Made by a program: the position numbers and the translations under genes. The notes beneath the pieces were generated by a model, which ran no database searches, was not told the origin of the DNA, and saw only the letters and a program-made list of their open reading frames with translations. From Liopterus haemorrhoidalis (lineage: Eukaryota > Arthropoda > Insecta > Coleoptera > Dytiscidae), in the NCBI GenBank assembly GCA_963971575.1, contig OZ020611.1:26333279-26397278 (forward strand): DNA of 64,000 nt. Reading direction: 5' to 3'. Below, in pieces: positions 52,241-63,429 of the stretch; the stretch's first letter is position 1, and each line of letters opens with the position of its first letter.

Positions 52241-53584
52241 TTACAAAATCGAATATAGTCATTCTATGATTTTTACCTTCGTTTATTATAATAAAGATTT
52301 TAATATCTTTGAAATTGTTTTGCAATGGTCTAATATTAATGCGGACGCAGTTATTTTTGACGTTTGCCATTGCTGATAGTACTAGACTAGAATAGTACAA
52401 TATAATGAGTATTAGTATCAAAAAGATATAATACTTCATGAGTGATGAATGAAGATTTTATAATAATTCTTTTATCATTGGTATCTAAAAATAATTGTGT
52501 GTCTTATAATCGATGGCGTCTTATAATTAATTGAATAAATACGGGAAACTACGTGTATCAAGAAAAATAATTTCATATTTACTGCAACTTTCAACAAGAG
52601 GTAATATTTTCTACTTATTTTTATATTTATGTCTTTCAATATTTTATCTGTTTATTAATTTTTTAATCAAAAAAGTAAACTTAAAAGCATTATCTGCTAA
52701 ATTTAAAATTACAGTAAACAACCCAATCAATAATTTTGTTGGCGTCTACATGTCGGTAAATATTTTTAATAATTAAAATTCTAAGCTTGTAGAATATTCA
52801 ATGCTTGGAACAAATTTCATGGCAACATATTTCCAGTTCCATTAGAGAAATGTACCGAAGTTTTATTACTTTCCACCAGTGTAGAAAATTCAATTGTTAT
52901 GTACTTGATGTAATGTCAAACTTATGTATAATGAAACATGTATTCTGTCAAATTAAGACTTGAGTGATGTGTACCTTACTTGAATGCTTTTGTTGGAAAT
53001 TGTTATATCAACAAACTATTCAGAATCATTCGAACTTGGAAAATCAGTCTGAAAAGTTAAATTTAAAAGAAATTTTCTAGAATGTATGTTTAACACACAA
53101 GTGAGGACAATCTACTCAATTGGAAATTAAAACAAATATTGCAATATCGAGGTAAAGGATGGTTAATAAAAAAATACGCAATAGAATAAAGACTTGATAG
53201 CTCTAGAACAGTGTTTCCAACCTTTTTGCCTACACGGCACACTTATTTTGCTTTATGAAAAAATGAGGCCGGGAGAGAAATAAAAATACAGTAGAGTAGG
53301 GGCCCCTTTTTAATATAATTGGAAGGTCTGTTGGCTAATTAAAGTTTAAATATTTCATTGTACTTCCTGGTACTTATTTTGAAAGGCCCTTCACATAGTT
53401 TTGTTTCCGAGACTCGTGAGCGGATCGAGCGGATCGAGCCTGGAAACACCTAAAATGTTCGCCAGCTAGTTGCTCTGATTTTTATGTCGTAGAAATAAGG
53501 GTGTTTCAAATTGAAGTCTGCGTTTACTTAACCTACGAGGTTCGCCCACTACGTTGACGTTCAATAACCAACTTCTCTTTAGAC
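52241..53584. other. unannotated stretch
   Basis: A hAT-like end (CAGTGTTTCCAACC) appears near 53209. No other feature recognised. Confidence 0.45.
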
Positions 53585-53821
53585 CAGGGGTCGGCAACAA
53601 GGCGCCCTCGGTGAGATTTTTATTCATCCTCACTATCGAGACACACACATACTGAGCCCAATATCCACATCGCATCTATTGGTGATTCGACTTAAGCGAT
53701 CAGCGCTTGATTAGATGACCTTGCGAACCACGAGTGTTTACTTATTTTACGTTTTTATGCGCCCTCAATAACATTTGAATTTATATTGCGCCCTTATTGA
53801 CAAAAAGGTTACCGACCCCTG
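53585..53821. mobile_element. short hAT MITE
   Basis: Termini CAGGGGTCGGCAAC and GGTTACCGACCCCTG. CTTTAGAC is exactly duplicated at 53577-53584 and 53822-53829. 237 bp. Confidence 0.92.
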
Positions 53822-53829
53822 CTTTAGAC

Positions 53830-54029
53830 AGTTATACTCGAGACTCTAAAGGTTTATCAACGATTGACTTTTGTCCTTCACAAGATTTTCCCAGCCCTCT
53901 TCTTAAAACTAACAGTTTGAACGCTGAACCCTTTATTTTGTCGTTAAAATAATCATTTCTCCAATTAACAAACAGAAACCTTTAATATTTTATTTTTAAG
54001 GCGCATGTTTGTACCCCCATAATTTATAA
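53830..54029. other. unannotated spacer
   Basis: Nothing recognised. Confidence 0.4.
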
Positions 54030-55205
54030 ACTCGTATATGTTTATCGATTTAGAGAAAGCGTTTGATAAAGTACCACGCAAGAAACTGTAGGAAATGCTA
54101 GAAAATAGGGGAATTAGTAGCAAAATAATTAGAATAATACAGAAAGTATATGGAAATAATCGTAATGCAATAATTTATAATAGTCAACAATCGAGTATTT
54201 TTAAAACGGAAGAAGGATTAAGACAGGGTGGAGGATTAAGTCCAACGCTGTTTATAACATTTATGGATGAAATTATAAAAAAGTGTAAAAATGAAACAAA
54301 AAAGTTCAAGGTTGGATATAGGAATATGCAAATAACTAAAATATCGGAAGCAGTGTTTGCTGACGACGTTGTTATAATAGCAAAAGGACGAAACGAATTA
54401 CAGGAAAATTTAAATGTATGGAATAGAATATTAAAAGAATACGGTATGACAATGAATAAAAATAAAACGAAAGTTATGGTATTAGGAACAGATGAAATCA
54501 TAAATATAAAAATAGACGACATTAATATTGAACAGGTTAAGAATTTCAAATACTTAGGAATAGATATAAGAGAGGATGGAAAACAAGAAATGGAGATAAA
54601 TACAAGAATAGAGAAGACAACAAAACTTTACTTTGACATAAAGAATACACTCATCAATAGGAAAGAAATAACAAGGCCAACAAAAATAAACGTATTCAAA
54701 GCTATATACAGACCGGTACTGACTTTTGGCTGTGAGACCTGGACGCTTTCAAGAAGAGAAAAGAGTCAAATACAAGCTTTGGAGATGAAGTATTTAAGAA
54801 GAGTAAAGGGTGTGACTAAGATGGATAAAATCAGAAATAAAGATATAAGAAAAGAACTCGATATAGAACCGATTGAACAATTCATAGAAAACCGACAACT
54901 GGCTTGGTGGGGACACATGCAAAGACTGCAAGACACAAGACAAGTGAAGCAGATCTGGGAGACCAGAATGTACAGAAAGCAAAGAATAGGAAGACCAAGA
55001 AATACATGGGACAGAACAGTAAAAGAGATAATAGAGAAAAGAGGAAAAACGATTATAGAAGCTAAAAGAATAACAAGAAACAAAAAAGACTGGGCTAAAT
55101 TCGTACATGAACCCGTACTGCCATAATATAGAAAAGAAGGAGAAAACAAAGAAATACAGCCTACACCATACTATGGTAGAAGGCTTCTAGATATATATAA
55201 TGAAT
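54030..55205 (+). mobile_element. 5'-truncated RTE-like non-LTR retrotransposon
   Basis: Begins within the RT domain (MFIDLEKAFDKVPRKKL), continues through an intact C-terminal ORF and ends in a short AT-rich 3' tail (GATATATATAATGAATAATA). Endonuclease and the 5' RT motifs are absent. Confidence 0.8.
54095..55126 (+). pseudogene. reverse transcriptase C-terminal part of an RTE-like element (343 aa)
   Basis: An in-frame TAG (54089-54091) separates this ORF from upstream RT sequence carrying FIDLEKAFDKVP, so the annotated ATG is only the first after that stop. Motifs: RQGGGLSPTLF (about 42-52), the catalytic FADDVV (about 88-93), YGMTMNKNKTKVMVLG, KYLGIDI, then the tail FGCETWTLSRREKSQ, YLRRVKGVTKMDKIRN, WWGHMQRL and RIGRPRNTW. 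This is the order seen in insect endonuclease-RT proteins. It reverse-transcribes element RNA at a target nick in intact relatives. Only one stop mars the remaining region, so the insertion is relatively young. The coding strand is strongly A-rich. Confidence 0.85.
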
Positions 55206-56837
55206 AATAGTTTTATGCTTTTATTGATGGCACCTACGTCCCTCATCCACAAATTTCACCGGCCACATCGTAGTGGACTACAACACTACATTTTTCCTGT
55301 AAGTGCTTATTAAATCCATACTGAATTGCAACTAACATTGAAATAAAAATGAGTTAAATTCGTTTTACTAAACGTAATCACCAAGCTGCATCCAGAGAAA
55401 ACCATCAGAATGCAAGGCACCGTCATAAAAAAATTTAATAGATGTATTGGAACGCCCTATCTTTTAAACAAATAAACAATAGAAATTTACTTCAGACTTA
55501 CTTGTGAATGCGCTAAAGTAACTCTTTATATATTTTAAATAAAGTTTCGATCTTGTCAGATGTTCTGGCGACTATAAAGTTGTTTTCTTCGTCCACCGGT
55601 TGTCATTCAGGCGCGTCAGATGTCCTGCCCACCTCCATTTCAACCTTCTGCAGCAGTTTGTAACATCCCTATTTTGTCTCGGAGTTTCACTCTGAGTATA
55701 GATTCGTCATTCTTTCTCTAAGAAACTGCCAGTTTTTCTTAATTTTTTTGCAATAAGGACCTAGTTTGGCATCCATAAATAAGGATGTGAATTATACCTT
55801 ACATTTAATTGTAATGGGTTATATTCTTCACTTGTACAATTAATTTTATTACTATCTATTTTGATGTTTACTGACGAACCATTCATTAGTATGACTGATT
55901 TTCAGTCAACAATCAACAGCTATTTTTACAATTAGGCACCTTTTTTCAACTAAGCGCCTTTTCTATCTGGCGAGTGCCTCTCTGCCTCACCTATCGGCAT
56001 GGCCAAAAACTTACGTATCCTTAAAAAAAGTAAAATGTAATAAACGTATTTTCTCTCTTTGTATAATAATCATTTCAATGTTTCAACATTTAATATTTAG
56101 ACATTTCATAGCATTAATAGAACGTTAAATATAATATCTGTGCATTCATTTCATTGGGTATTCAACACTTTAACTGTCATTTAATGTAACATGATAAAAT
56201 TTTGAAAACCTTCCGTCGGAAATGTAGATAGGTTTTACGTGTTTATTTTACCAAACTGAGCAATATAAAAGTAATTTCAATACTACAGAGAGCGTACGGT
56301 CACTTTATGACCAGAAAATTTTATTACACCTGCATTACATTTTCATTTAGTGGATACGTAGATAATTAAAAGTGATACAAAGAATGACTAATTCTTATCA
56401 TTTTAAATAATACTGAATCGCACACACCACCGCACCAGGACATTCTGTACATCCCTCAAAACTCGAGGGCTTCCACATAATGAGTTCATAATTCGCGAGC
56501 GTTTTTGAACAGGAACTCTCTAAGTTCGCTAGCTGTTGCAATGATTCTTAAGATGGATTTTTAATTTGGAATGCAGAGTCATTTATCAATAATAAATTAA
56601 ACATTCTGGCTAATATGGTCGAAAGACAAATGGCCAATAAAACAATAAATTTAAAAAAAATTAAACATTCTTAGAATTTTTTAAATTTTTTGTCAGCATC
56701 ACGCTACAGCCGGACCAAGTTAAACGCGCCGCTGATCTATGCAACACAGTACACCACAAGACATTTTTATTTGTTAGTGCAGAAAGATTAGTGTGTAATG
56801 TGTTTTGAATTGTGTTCTCATGCCCCCTCATGCCCCC
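55206..56837. other. mostly unannotated stretch
   Basis: Apart from the relic at 55560-55700 nothing was recognised. Confidence 0.45.
55560..55700 (-). pseudogene. non-LTR retrotransposon relic
   Basis: The minus strand reads RLKWRWAGHLTRLNDNRWTK, preceded in another frame by KLRDKIGMLQTAA. This is the LKW-WAGH-R block near the end of RTE-like proteins. Confidence 0.5.
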
Positions 56838-57990
56838 TTTTTAGGGTTTTGTAGGTATAACCAAAAAAAAACCTTTACCGTCATTTTGTCGTCTGTCTGT
56901 CTGTCTGTTTGTGTGTCTGTCTGTGTGTCTGTCTGTCTGTCTGTCTGTCCGTCCGTCCGTCCGTCTGTCTGTCTGTCTGTCTGTCTGTCTGTTCGGTAAA
57001 AATTGTAGCCAAACGGCTAAACCTAGACAGTTGAAATTTGGCATGCTTATACAACTTTTTGAACCACACATAGGAAAAATTCTAAAACCATATCCCCTAA
57101 ATCTAAAAAACATATCCCCCTAAAAATATAAACGAATATGTGCTCATCGAAAAAAAAAAATATTTTTTTATAATTCTGAGTAGGGTATCAAATGAAAGCC
57201 GTGGATTAACGATCAAATTTTTATTTTTGCAAAATAAATTATTTTGAAGCGATTTTTGCCAAAATTGTGCAAAAAAAAATTTTGTCCCACCCCTGTCGCC
57301 CAGATGGTTTAAACTAAAAATCTAAAAAAATTCTAAGTAATGTACATTGGTGTGAACCGGAATAGTACAACAGGAATTTTTGATTACTTTTTTGGAAAAA
57401 AACGCATTTTTTGTGATTTTTGGCTAATAATGTACACAAATTATGGCTTTGGAACACGCTACACTGGAACGTGTATGCTGGTATAGTGGTTTTGACGCTG
57501 GCATTTCACCCAACTAACTCGATCCGAAAAGGATCGAACCCTGCGAGAAGAGACAATATTATTTTTGTTGTTTTTTTTTTAATTTTTATAATGTTTAAAT
57601 TATTTTTTCAAAATTCTAGTTATATTTTGGCAAATGTTGCATATAATTTTTAAAAGCGTAAATTTAATAACCAGTGGAAATTGTTTAAATTATAATTTAA
57701 TTCTGTTTCAATGAACACGAAATTAGAGGGGCGGAACTTATAACAACTAATGGAAGCCATAGCCGCAATTTTTAAAATTCTTAATGAACCTTGCTATATA
57801 AAAAAAAATACTGCACATATTTAGAAACATAAATAATGGTATTAGGCGTTCGAATTAAAATTAACAAAAAAAAAATTAAATTTAAAAAAATATAAAATTT
57901 GTTTTGGCATCTCAAATAACCATTATTCACTTACTAAATACCTGCAAAACCCTGAAATGTGTGAAACTTCACACTTCACATCAATTTTTT
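56838..57990 (+). mobile_element. family A repeat, copy A7
   Basis: Complete: TTTTTAGGGTTTTGTAGG start, a long GTCT/GTCC/GTGT array (56892-56993), body, cassette 57470-57556 and long 3' half. It ends in ACCTGCAAAACCCT, the TTCACAC hairpin and a T-run. Confidence 0.75.
57470..57556 (+). other. tRNA-like cassette of A7 (tRNA-Glu-like)
   Basis: Perfect A box TGGTATAGTGG (57479-57489) and perfect B box GATCGAACC (57532-57540). GCTGGCATTTCACCCAAC between them strongly resembles the anticodon arm of tRNA-Glu (anticodon TTC). A small CGATCC-GAAAA-GGATCG hairpin replaces the normal variable/T-arm start. T-tracts follow from about 57560. Confidence 0.65.
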
Positions 57991-58185
57991 TTATGAGCGT
58001 CAGCGAGTGATGGTCGACGAGTACGTGAGTACGTTCGGGGTACCCTTAATCACATACATGTTAGGAAATTTTGTCGCTAGGTGTGTGGTGAAGGAGTAAC
58101 TGGCACAAATATTTGTGAAGACTACTACACACGTACAAATATAATAGAAGGTTCATTGAAAGCAGCTTTTCTCATGTAGATGGCT
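57991..58185. other. unannotated spacer
   Basis: Nothing recognised. Confidence 0.4.
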
Positions 58186-58330
58186 TTAGGTAATCTCTTG
58201 TTTAATAAAATAAACTCGCTATCAGCTTTGAACAGTCTTCAGTATAAAGGAATCAGATGCTGTATCGGAGCATTACATTCATCTCCTACAAATGCATTAT
58301 TAGCTGAAGCAAACGTAATGCCGCTTTAAA

Positions 58331-58555
58331 AATTCTATCCCAAATCCAAGTGAAAAGCAAAAAAAAAAAAAAAGGTCCTCACCTGCCAAATTCAAAGTGA
58401 GGAGCAAAGAAAAAGGTCCTCACCTCCCAAATTCAAAGTGAAGAGCAAAAAAAAGGTCCTCACCTCAAAAACCGGGACAATCGACCGTCCCAAGAACATT
58501 GTTCAGGACACCGGAACAATTGACCTAAAACCGAGACGGATGGTCACCCTACTTA
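58331..58555. mobile_element. MITE with AAAGGTCCTCACCT minisatellite
   Basis: About three units of a roughly 50-bp repeat with AAAAAGGTCCTCACCTCCCA, ending in ATGGTCACCCTA, the right end of the family seen at 47963-48150. The left end is not recognisable. Confidence 0.6.
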
Positions 58556-59013
58556 TTGGTCAATATTGTACAGAGGTTCTAACGTCGAATTATTGGAGAA
58601 ATAGAAACATGTCCTTAATAATACAAAGCTCTTTAAGTCTGTCGAACATCTCACCACTCCGTGCTGTTAACCATAATATTCCATGCTTTTCTTACACATT
58701 TCGTTTTTCACTACCAAATAATTATTTCATTGCTGATCATAATATGATCCAAATATATTCCTCAAATTATCGGGAAAACGACCTATCGACGGATGAAAAC
58801 CAACGTATGGCGTAGGTTGCGCCGTTTTAGATCCCCAGCGCAATTTTAGCCTAAAATTTAAACTACTAGATAATATGTTTATTTACAATGCGGAAATTAA
58901 AGTTAAGTTTAGAATACTTAAAGAATCACTTACATAATGAATTTGTAATTTTTTTTTTATTGTAAAAGCGCCGTCCAAAAATTGAGTTGCCCTGGATATG
59001 AGAAAAAGAACTA

Positions 59014-60187
59014 TGGTCGAATTGCTGATAGGTGACTGTTCGTTGCTACAAGTATCGATATATAATAATATATGCTTTCTCGGTCTATATCATTATAATT
59101 ATTTGTATATCCATAGTAACGTATAGTGACGCAAGTTGACAACTAACCTTCCAAATTATTTTAATAAAAAACAAAGCATTAGAAAGAAACGGAATGATTC
59201 GTAGATATCTTTACTAATTTGAGCACGAAAATAAATTTACAGCAGTACACAAACAAACAAAATTATTAATTTTATAAATAAGGAAAAACTTATACTCATA
59301 CGTAAACTTTGGATTATAATTTGTTGTTTAATTTAATTAAATTTTTATGTTTCCCCTAAGTACTAAGTAATAAAATATTAAGTAAAAATATATTTATTCA
59401 TATAATATATTGCTACAAGTTTTATTTAAATGTTTATTTTTATTTTAAAAAAATTAGTCACTGTAATGCATGATATCGTCGTCATCTGAACTATCCCTGT
59501 CATTTCTTGTATTTATTATTATTGGATTAATTTCATCAACAATCCTTTCCCTTTCCCACTATTCATTTATTAAATTTTCGATTTTATTAACAGATTTTGC
59601 CCTAGTTTCACAACTAATTTGATCACAGGCTACTTCCCACATTTTCAAACCTTCGTTATCACTATATCCGTTTTGACCAATATGTCTATCATGATAATTT
59701 TTTGTTATACCTCAAATTAGTTCAATGGGGTTAAACTGGCAGTGATAAGGAAGTAATCTTAGTACTTCATGACCATACGTTTGTACCAATGTATCAATAA
59801 AATAAACCGGTTCAGATTTTAATTTCCTTCGTTTTCTCGTGATTTTGTTAGTGAGAAGTTCATATTTATTACATTTTATAATTCTACGAATTGTTGATTC
59901 CGAAATCTTTAAGGCAGCTGCTACTCTTTGATGGACACAAGATAGAGAAATAAGTGGCCCATTGTTCTCTTTTTCGGAATTAAAATATTCCAGCAGATTT
60001 AAAATTAAAGTTTGTAAATTTAATAATTGGCCGCAAGCTCTATTAATTAATATTATTAACAGACACTGACAGCTAAGACAAATAACAAAAAACATTTTTA
60101 AAATCGCTGAAAAATGGTAAGTTGATTATTATATGAATGCACTACTTGATACATACATGTAACAGTCACCTATCAGCAATCCGACTA
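59014..60187 (-). mobile_element. Tc1/mariner-like element
   Basis: Terminal repeats TGGTCGAATTGCTGATAGG on the left and, inverted, TAGTCGGATTGCTGATAGG on the right, followed inward by TGACTGTT. TA lies at 59012-59013 and 60188-60189. It contains a decayed transposase on the minus strand. Confidence 0.85.
59465..60095 (-). pseudogene. Tc1/mariner-like transposase relic
   Basis: An N-terminal part with VHQRVAAALKISESTIRRII (helix-turn-helix) is joined to the C-terminal GHEVLRLLPYHCQFNPIELI motif bearing the last catalytic acid. After a stop at 59712 comes an acidic tail, NDRDSSDDDDIMHYSD. The middle catalytic segment is deleted. Confidence 0.65.
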
Positions 60188-60741
60188 TATTCATTTATTT
60201 ACGATGTTATTAAATGCCTGAACGATCTTACGATCAGCGGTAAAATTATAAAAATATGCTGGATTAAAGGCCACTCAGATTTTGAGTTCAACATCGAATC
60301 TTCTAGCCAAAGAAGCAGCTGTAAATGGCCCCTTATTCAATATTCCTCTAAACAGTAATGAGATTATGTCAATCTTCAAATCTTCCATATACAACCAATG
60401 GCAACAAGAATACATTGATTCTCTACAGTTCAAATGATCATACTAGGGTCAAATTCAACCCCTTCTTCCTAGAAAGCTTTGGTTTTCTTCTCACCAAAGC
60501 AGATCTTTTATATGCACTTTTATCCGGCGTAGATTTAATCACACTATATCATCTGCATAGAATTAATAGGGTTTCGTCTCCTCTCTGTCCGTGTAATAAT
60601 TTGTCTGTCAGCGATTCGAACCATTTATTGTTTGAATGTCCAATTCATTTTCGCAATCGTAACTTACTCATACAAAATGTAGCTGTCCAAAAATATCCTT
60701 ACCTACCCATATTCAGACGCTTCCTGCTACTAATTCTCTAG
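60188..60741 (+). pseudogene. RNase H and C-terminal region of non-LTR element
   Basis: YSFIYDVIKCLNDL and KIIKICWIKGHSD match the end of a non-LTR RNase H domain. After a frame change near 60358 the frame reads NHLLFECPIHFRNRNLL preceded by CPCN, the conserved C-terminal zinc-binding-like motif. Interrupted upstream by the Tc1-like insertion. Confidence 0.7.
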
Positions 60742-60790
60742 ATATTTATGATATTATATCTAACTATATTAAAGCAGAAAATATCAAATT

Positions 60791-61916
60791 ATAAATTAAA
60801 ATTTTAAAACAATGTAATCCCTTCATTTATTCCTGGTTAATAAAAACAAAGGTAACCATCACCGCCGTACGATATCGACAATAATTGGAGCGTTTGAATA
60901 ATAATTTGATGCGAAAACGACCATCAGTTTCATCAAATTGCCGGAGGGTGATTCTTCTGCTATAATATTTATAGCTAATAATATAAATAGTATAAGGTCA
61001 CCAGATAAAAAAAAAAAAAAACTAATATTTATATTTCTGACAGAAATTAATTGTTATCCACAAATGGTCCGAATACGTCTAATAATTATTTGATACTTCT
61101 GTAAACTAATAAAGACTTTACTGGGGTTAGTTAATTAGGGTTTCAAGTTTTACTAATAAACATGTCTGCACGTATCCTTTCTAAGTGTTCCTTTCTAAGA
61201 AATATATTATGTTTTCTTATTAAATAATTTTTATTATTTTCCTCTAATCAAGTAAATATATTCAATTTAATTATGAATTTTTTATGAAGTTTTCCATATT
61301 TGAGTATTCTAGTTTCTTTGGTAAACAACGGGCATATTATATTATTTCGAATTCTTTTCTGTTGATGTTGAATAACCTGACAAGAGCGTTAATATTATAT
61401 ATATATCTCTAATTCTACTTATTCCCCAAAATCTCAACACTGAAATTTCCATTACATTTTCTTTCCCGTCATATGGAAAGTAATGCCTATTTTTATCTTG
61501 TGCTGTGTGTGGAAATGTGTCCATAAATTCACTTTAAAATACAAAAGTTTTCATGAAAGTTTCTCTTGTGAAAAGACTCTAATTTTTCAACATTCGGCGT
61601 CCGACATTTTCATTATAAAATATAACATAATTCCGGTTGTATCCATGGATCATGACCTCAATTTAGGTTGGGTAAAGGGATTATTCTCGCGGGATCACAC
61701 ATAAAATATAGCCATTTAATTTTTTCATGAAAGGTATTTCTCCTTTTTCTGACGCGTACATTCTGTTCCACCAGGAACATTTGTTGAAAAAGGAGCGAAT
61801 ATTTCACGTGTCAGTTTTCTAGAATCTGTTAGGATAATATATTAATCGAGCACTAAATTATTAACATTAATCTTGAATTACAACTGTGAAAACAAATTAA
61901 TTTAATTCAGATCTTA
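60791..61916. other. unannotated AT-rich stretch
   Basis: A poly-A run lies at about 61008-61021. No gene or transposon end recognised. Confidence 0.45.
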
Positions 61917-63410
61917 TAGTCCAGTAACCTAGTACATCATAAGTTGCATCAAGTGGGGGTAGTTAGTTTCGTTTTTTTTTTCTTGTATGGGTTGTGCCTG
62001 AGATGCAAAATCCAAGTTTTCGACCTCGGCAGCCTTCCGGAACACTTTTGAATTTCGCAAAAACTGCTAAATTTTCGCACTCTTTTCGGTTTCTGCCCAT
62101 TTTGACCATAAAGGAGCATGTTTTCGACAAACACCATTCTATGCATTTTTAAACTAGATTAAATTTTCTACAATTTGAGACCAAAATTGGCTCGGTAGTT
62201 TTAATAGTTTCCGAGATACAGCTTTTCAAAGTTTGAAATAATCTCCAAACTTGAAAATTGTATGCTATATCATGCTCATGGGCACTGTTTATTTTTAGAA
62301 GTGAAAACTACTCCTTATTGTCAAAAATTATAAAATAACATTGCAAAAATTATATTGCTGCCGAAAATACTGGTTATGTAGATGTTTCGAAAAAAAATTT
62401 ATTGGTTTTTTAAATATAGCTCCTTCATTTTTAGTGATAGAAAGTTTTTTCAAAAACGATTTTGTAGGGCTTTTCAAGAGCTATAAGACTTTGTAAATTA
62501 AATTCCTTAAGACCCTATAGTTTTTAAATCGGGTGAGTTTGAAGGGCTCGAATAAGGTGGTGTTCGCTTGTAAATAGAGGTTTTAAACGGCTATATCTCG
62601 CCAAATATTCACTGTACAGAAAATATAGGCACAGGGAAATTTAAGTCATTAAAAAAGCTACAATTTAGAGCTTTATCATTTTTTTCGTTTCTCCAGTAAT
62701 TTCGGAGATATTTTGAAGAAAAGGGTGAAAAATACGAAATCGCAAAAAATCGTTTTTTCTTTAAACTCCAATTTTTCTAAAATTAGGCATTTTAAATTGG
62801 TCATACTTCTTGGGTGTACTGAAAATACATATATGAAGAGAACCACAGAAGGGTGAGGATCAATTTTAATGAGGGGGGTAAATAGGGGGTTGTTTTCACT
62901 GATTTTTTCGTAGAAAAAAGTAGGTACCGACCTTATTTTGATCATAAGTCGCTTAATTTTTATACTAGAGACTTTTTTTTTTTTGTTTGAAAGGTCTAAT
63001 CAAATACTTTAAAAAAGATTCAATGAGTTTTCTTGGAAAAATGCAAAGAAAAAAAATTTGTTTTTGAAGTTTGGAGATTTTTTCAAATTTTGAAAAACTG
63101 TATCTCAGAAACTATTGAAGCTACTGAACCCATTCTGGTCTTAAATTGTAGCAAATTTAATCTAGTTTAAAAATGCATTGAATAATGTTTGCCAAAAACG
63201 TGTTCCTTTATGGTCATAATGGTAAGAAACCGAAAAAAGTTCGAAAATTTAGTAGTTTTTGAGAAATTCAAAAGTGTTCCGGAGGGCTGCCGAGGTCGAA
63301 AACTTGGATTTTGCATCTCAGGCATATCCCATACAAGAAAAAATGACGAAACTAACTACCCCCACTTGATGCAACTTTTGCCCCATAATCATGACAAGGT
63401 TACTGGACTA
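61917..63410. mobile_element. foldback element with about 360-bp inverted arms, TTA duplication
   Basis: Arms of about 360 bp (61917-62275 and 63052-63410) are diverged reverse complements, starting TAGTCCAGTAACC on each side. TTA at 61914-61916 and 63411-63413 fits a 3-bp Harbinger-like duplication. The 780-bp centre contains no convincing gene. Confidence 0.8.
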
Positions 63411-63429
63411 TTAGCTACCCATTCAGACT

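Larger units (their letters stand above)
58186..60790 (+). mobile_element. non-LTR retrotransposon with RNase H, split by two insertions
   Basis: Pieces in order: LNSLQYKGIRCCIGALHSSP and TNALLAEANVMPL (58238-58330), a region after the RT core. Then an inserted MITE (58331-58555); linker sequence (58556-59011, for example PCFSYTFRFSLPNNYF); a Tc1-like insertion (59014-60187); and RNase H plus C-terminal zinc region (60188-60741). The presence of RNase H points to the I/R1/LOA/Jockey side of non-LTR elements. 5' half missing. Confidence 0.7.

Noticed and set aside
61342..61704. Short ORFs on both strands
   Set aside because: No domain, no conserved motif, and composition like the surrounding non-coding DNA.
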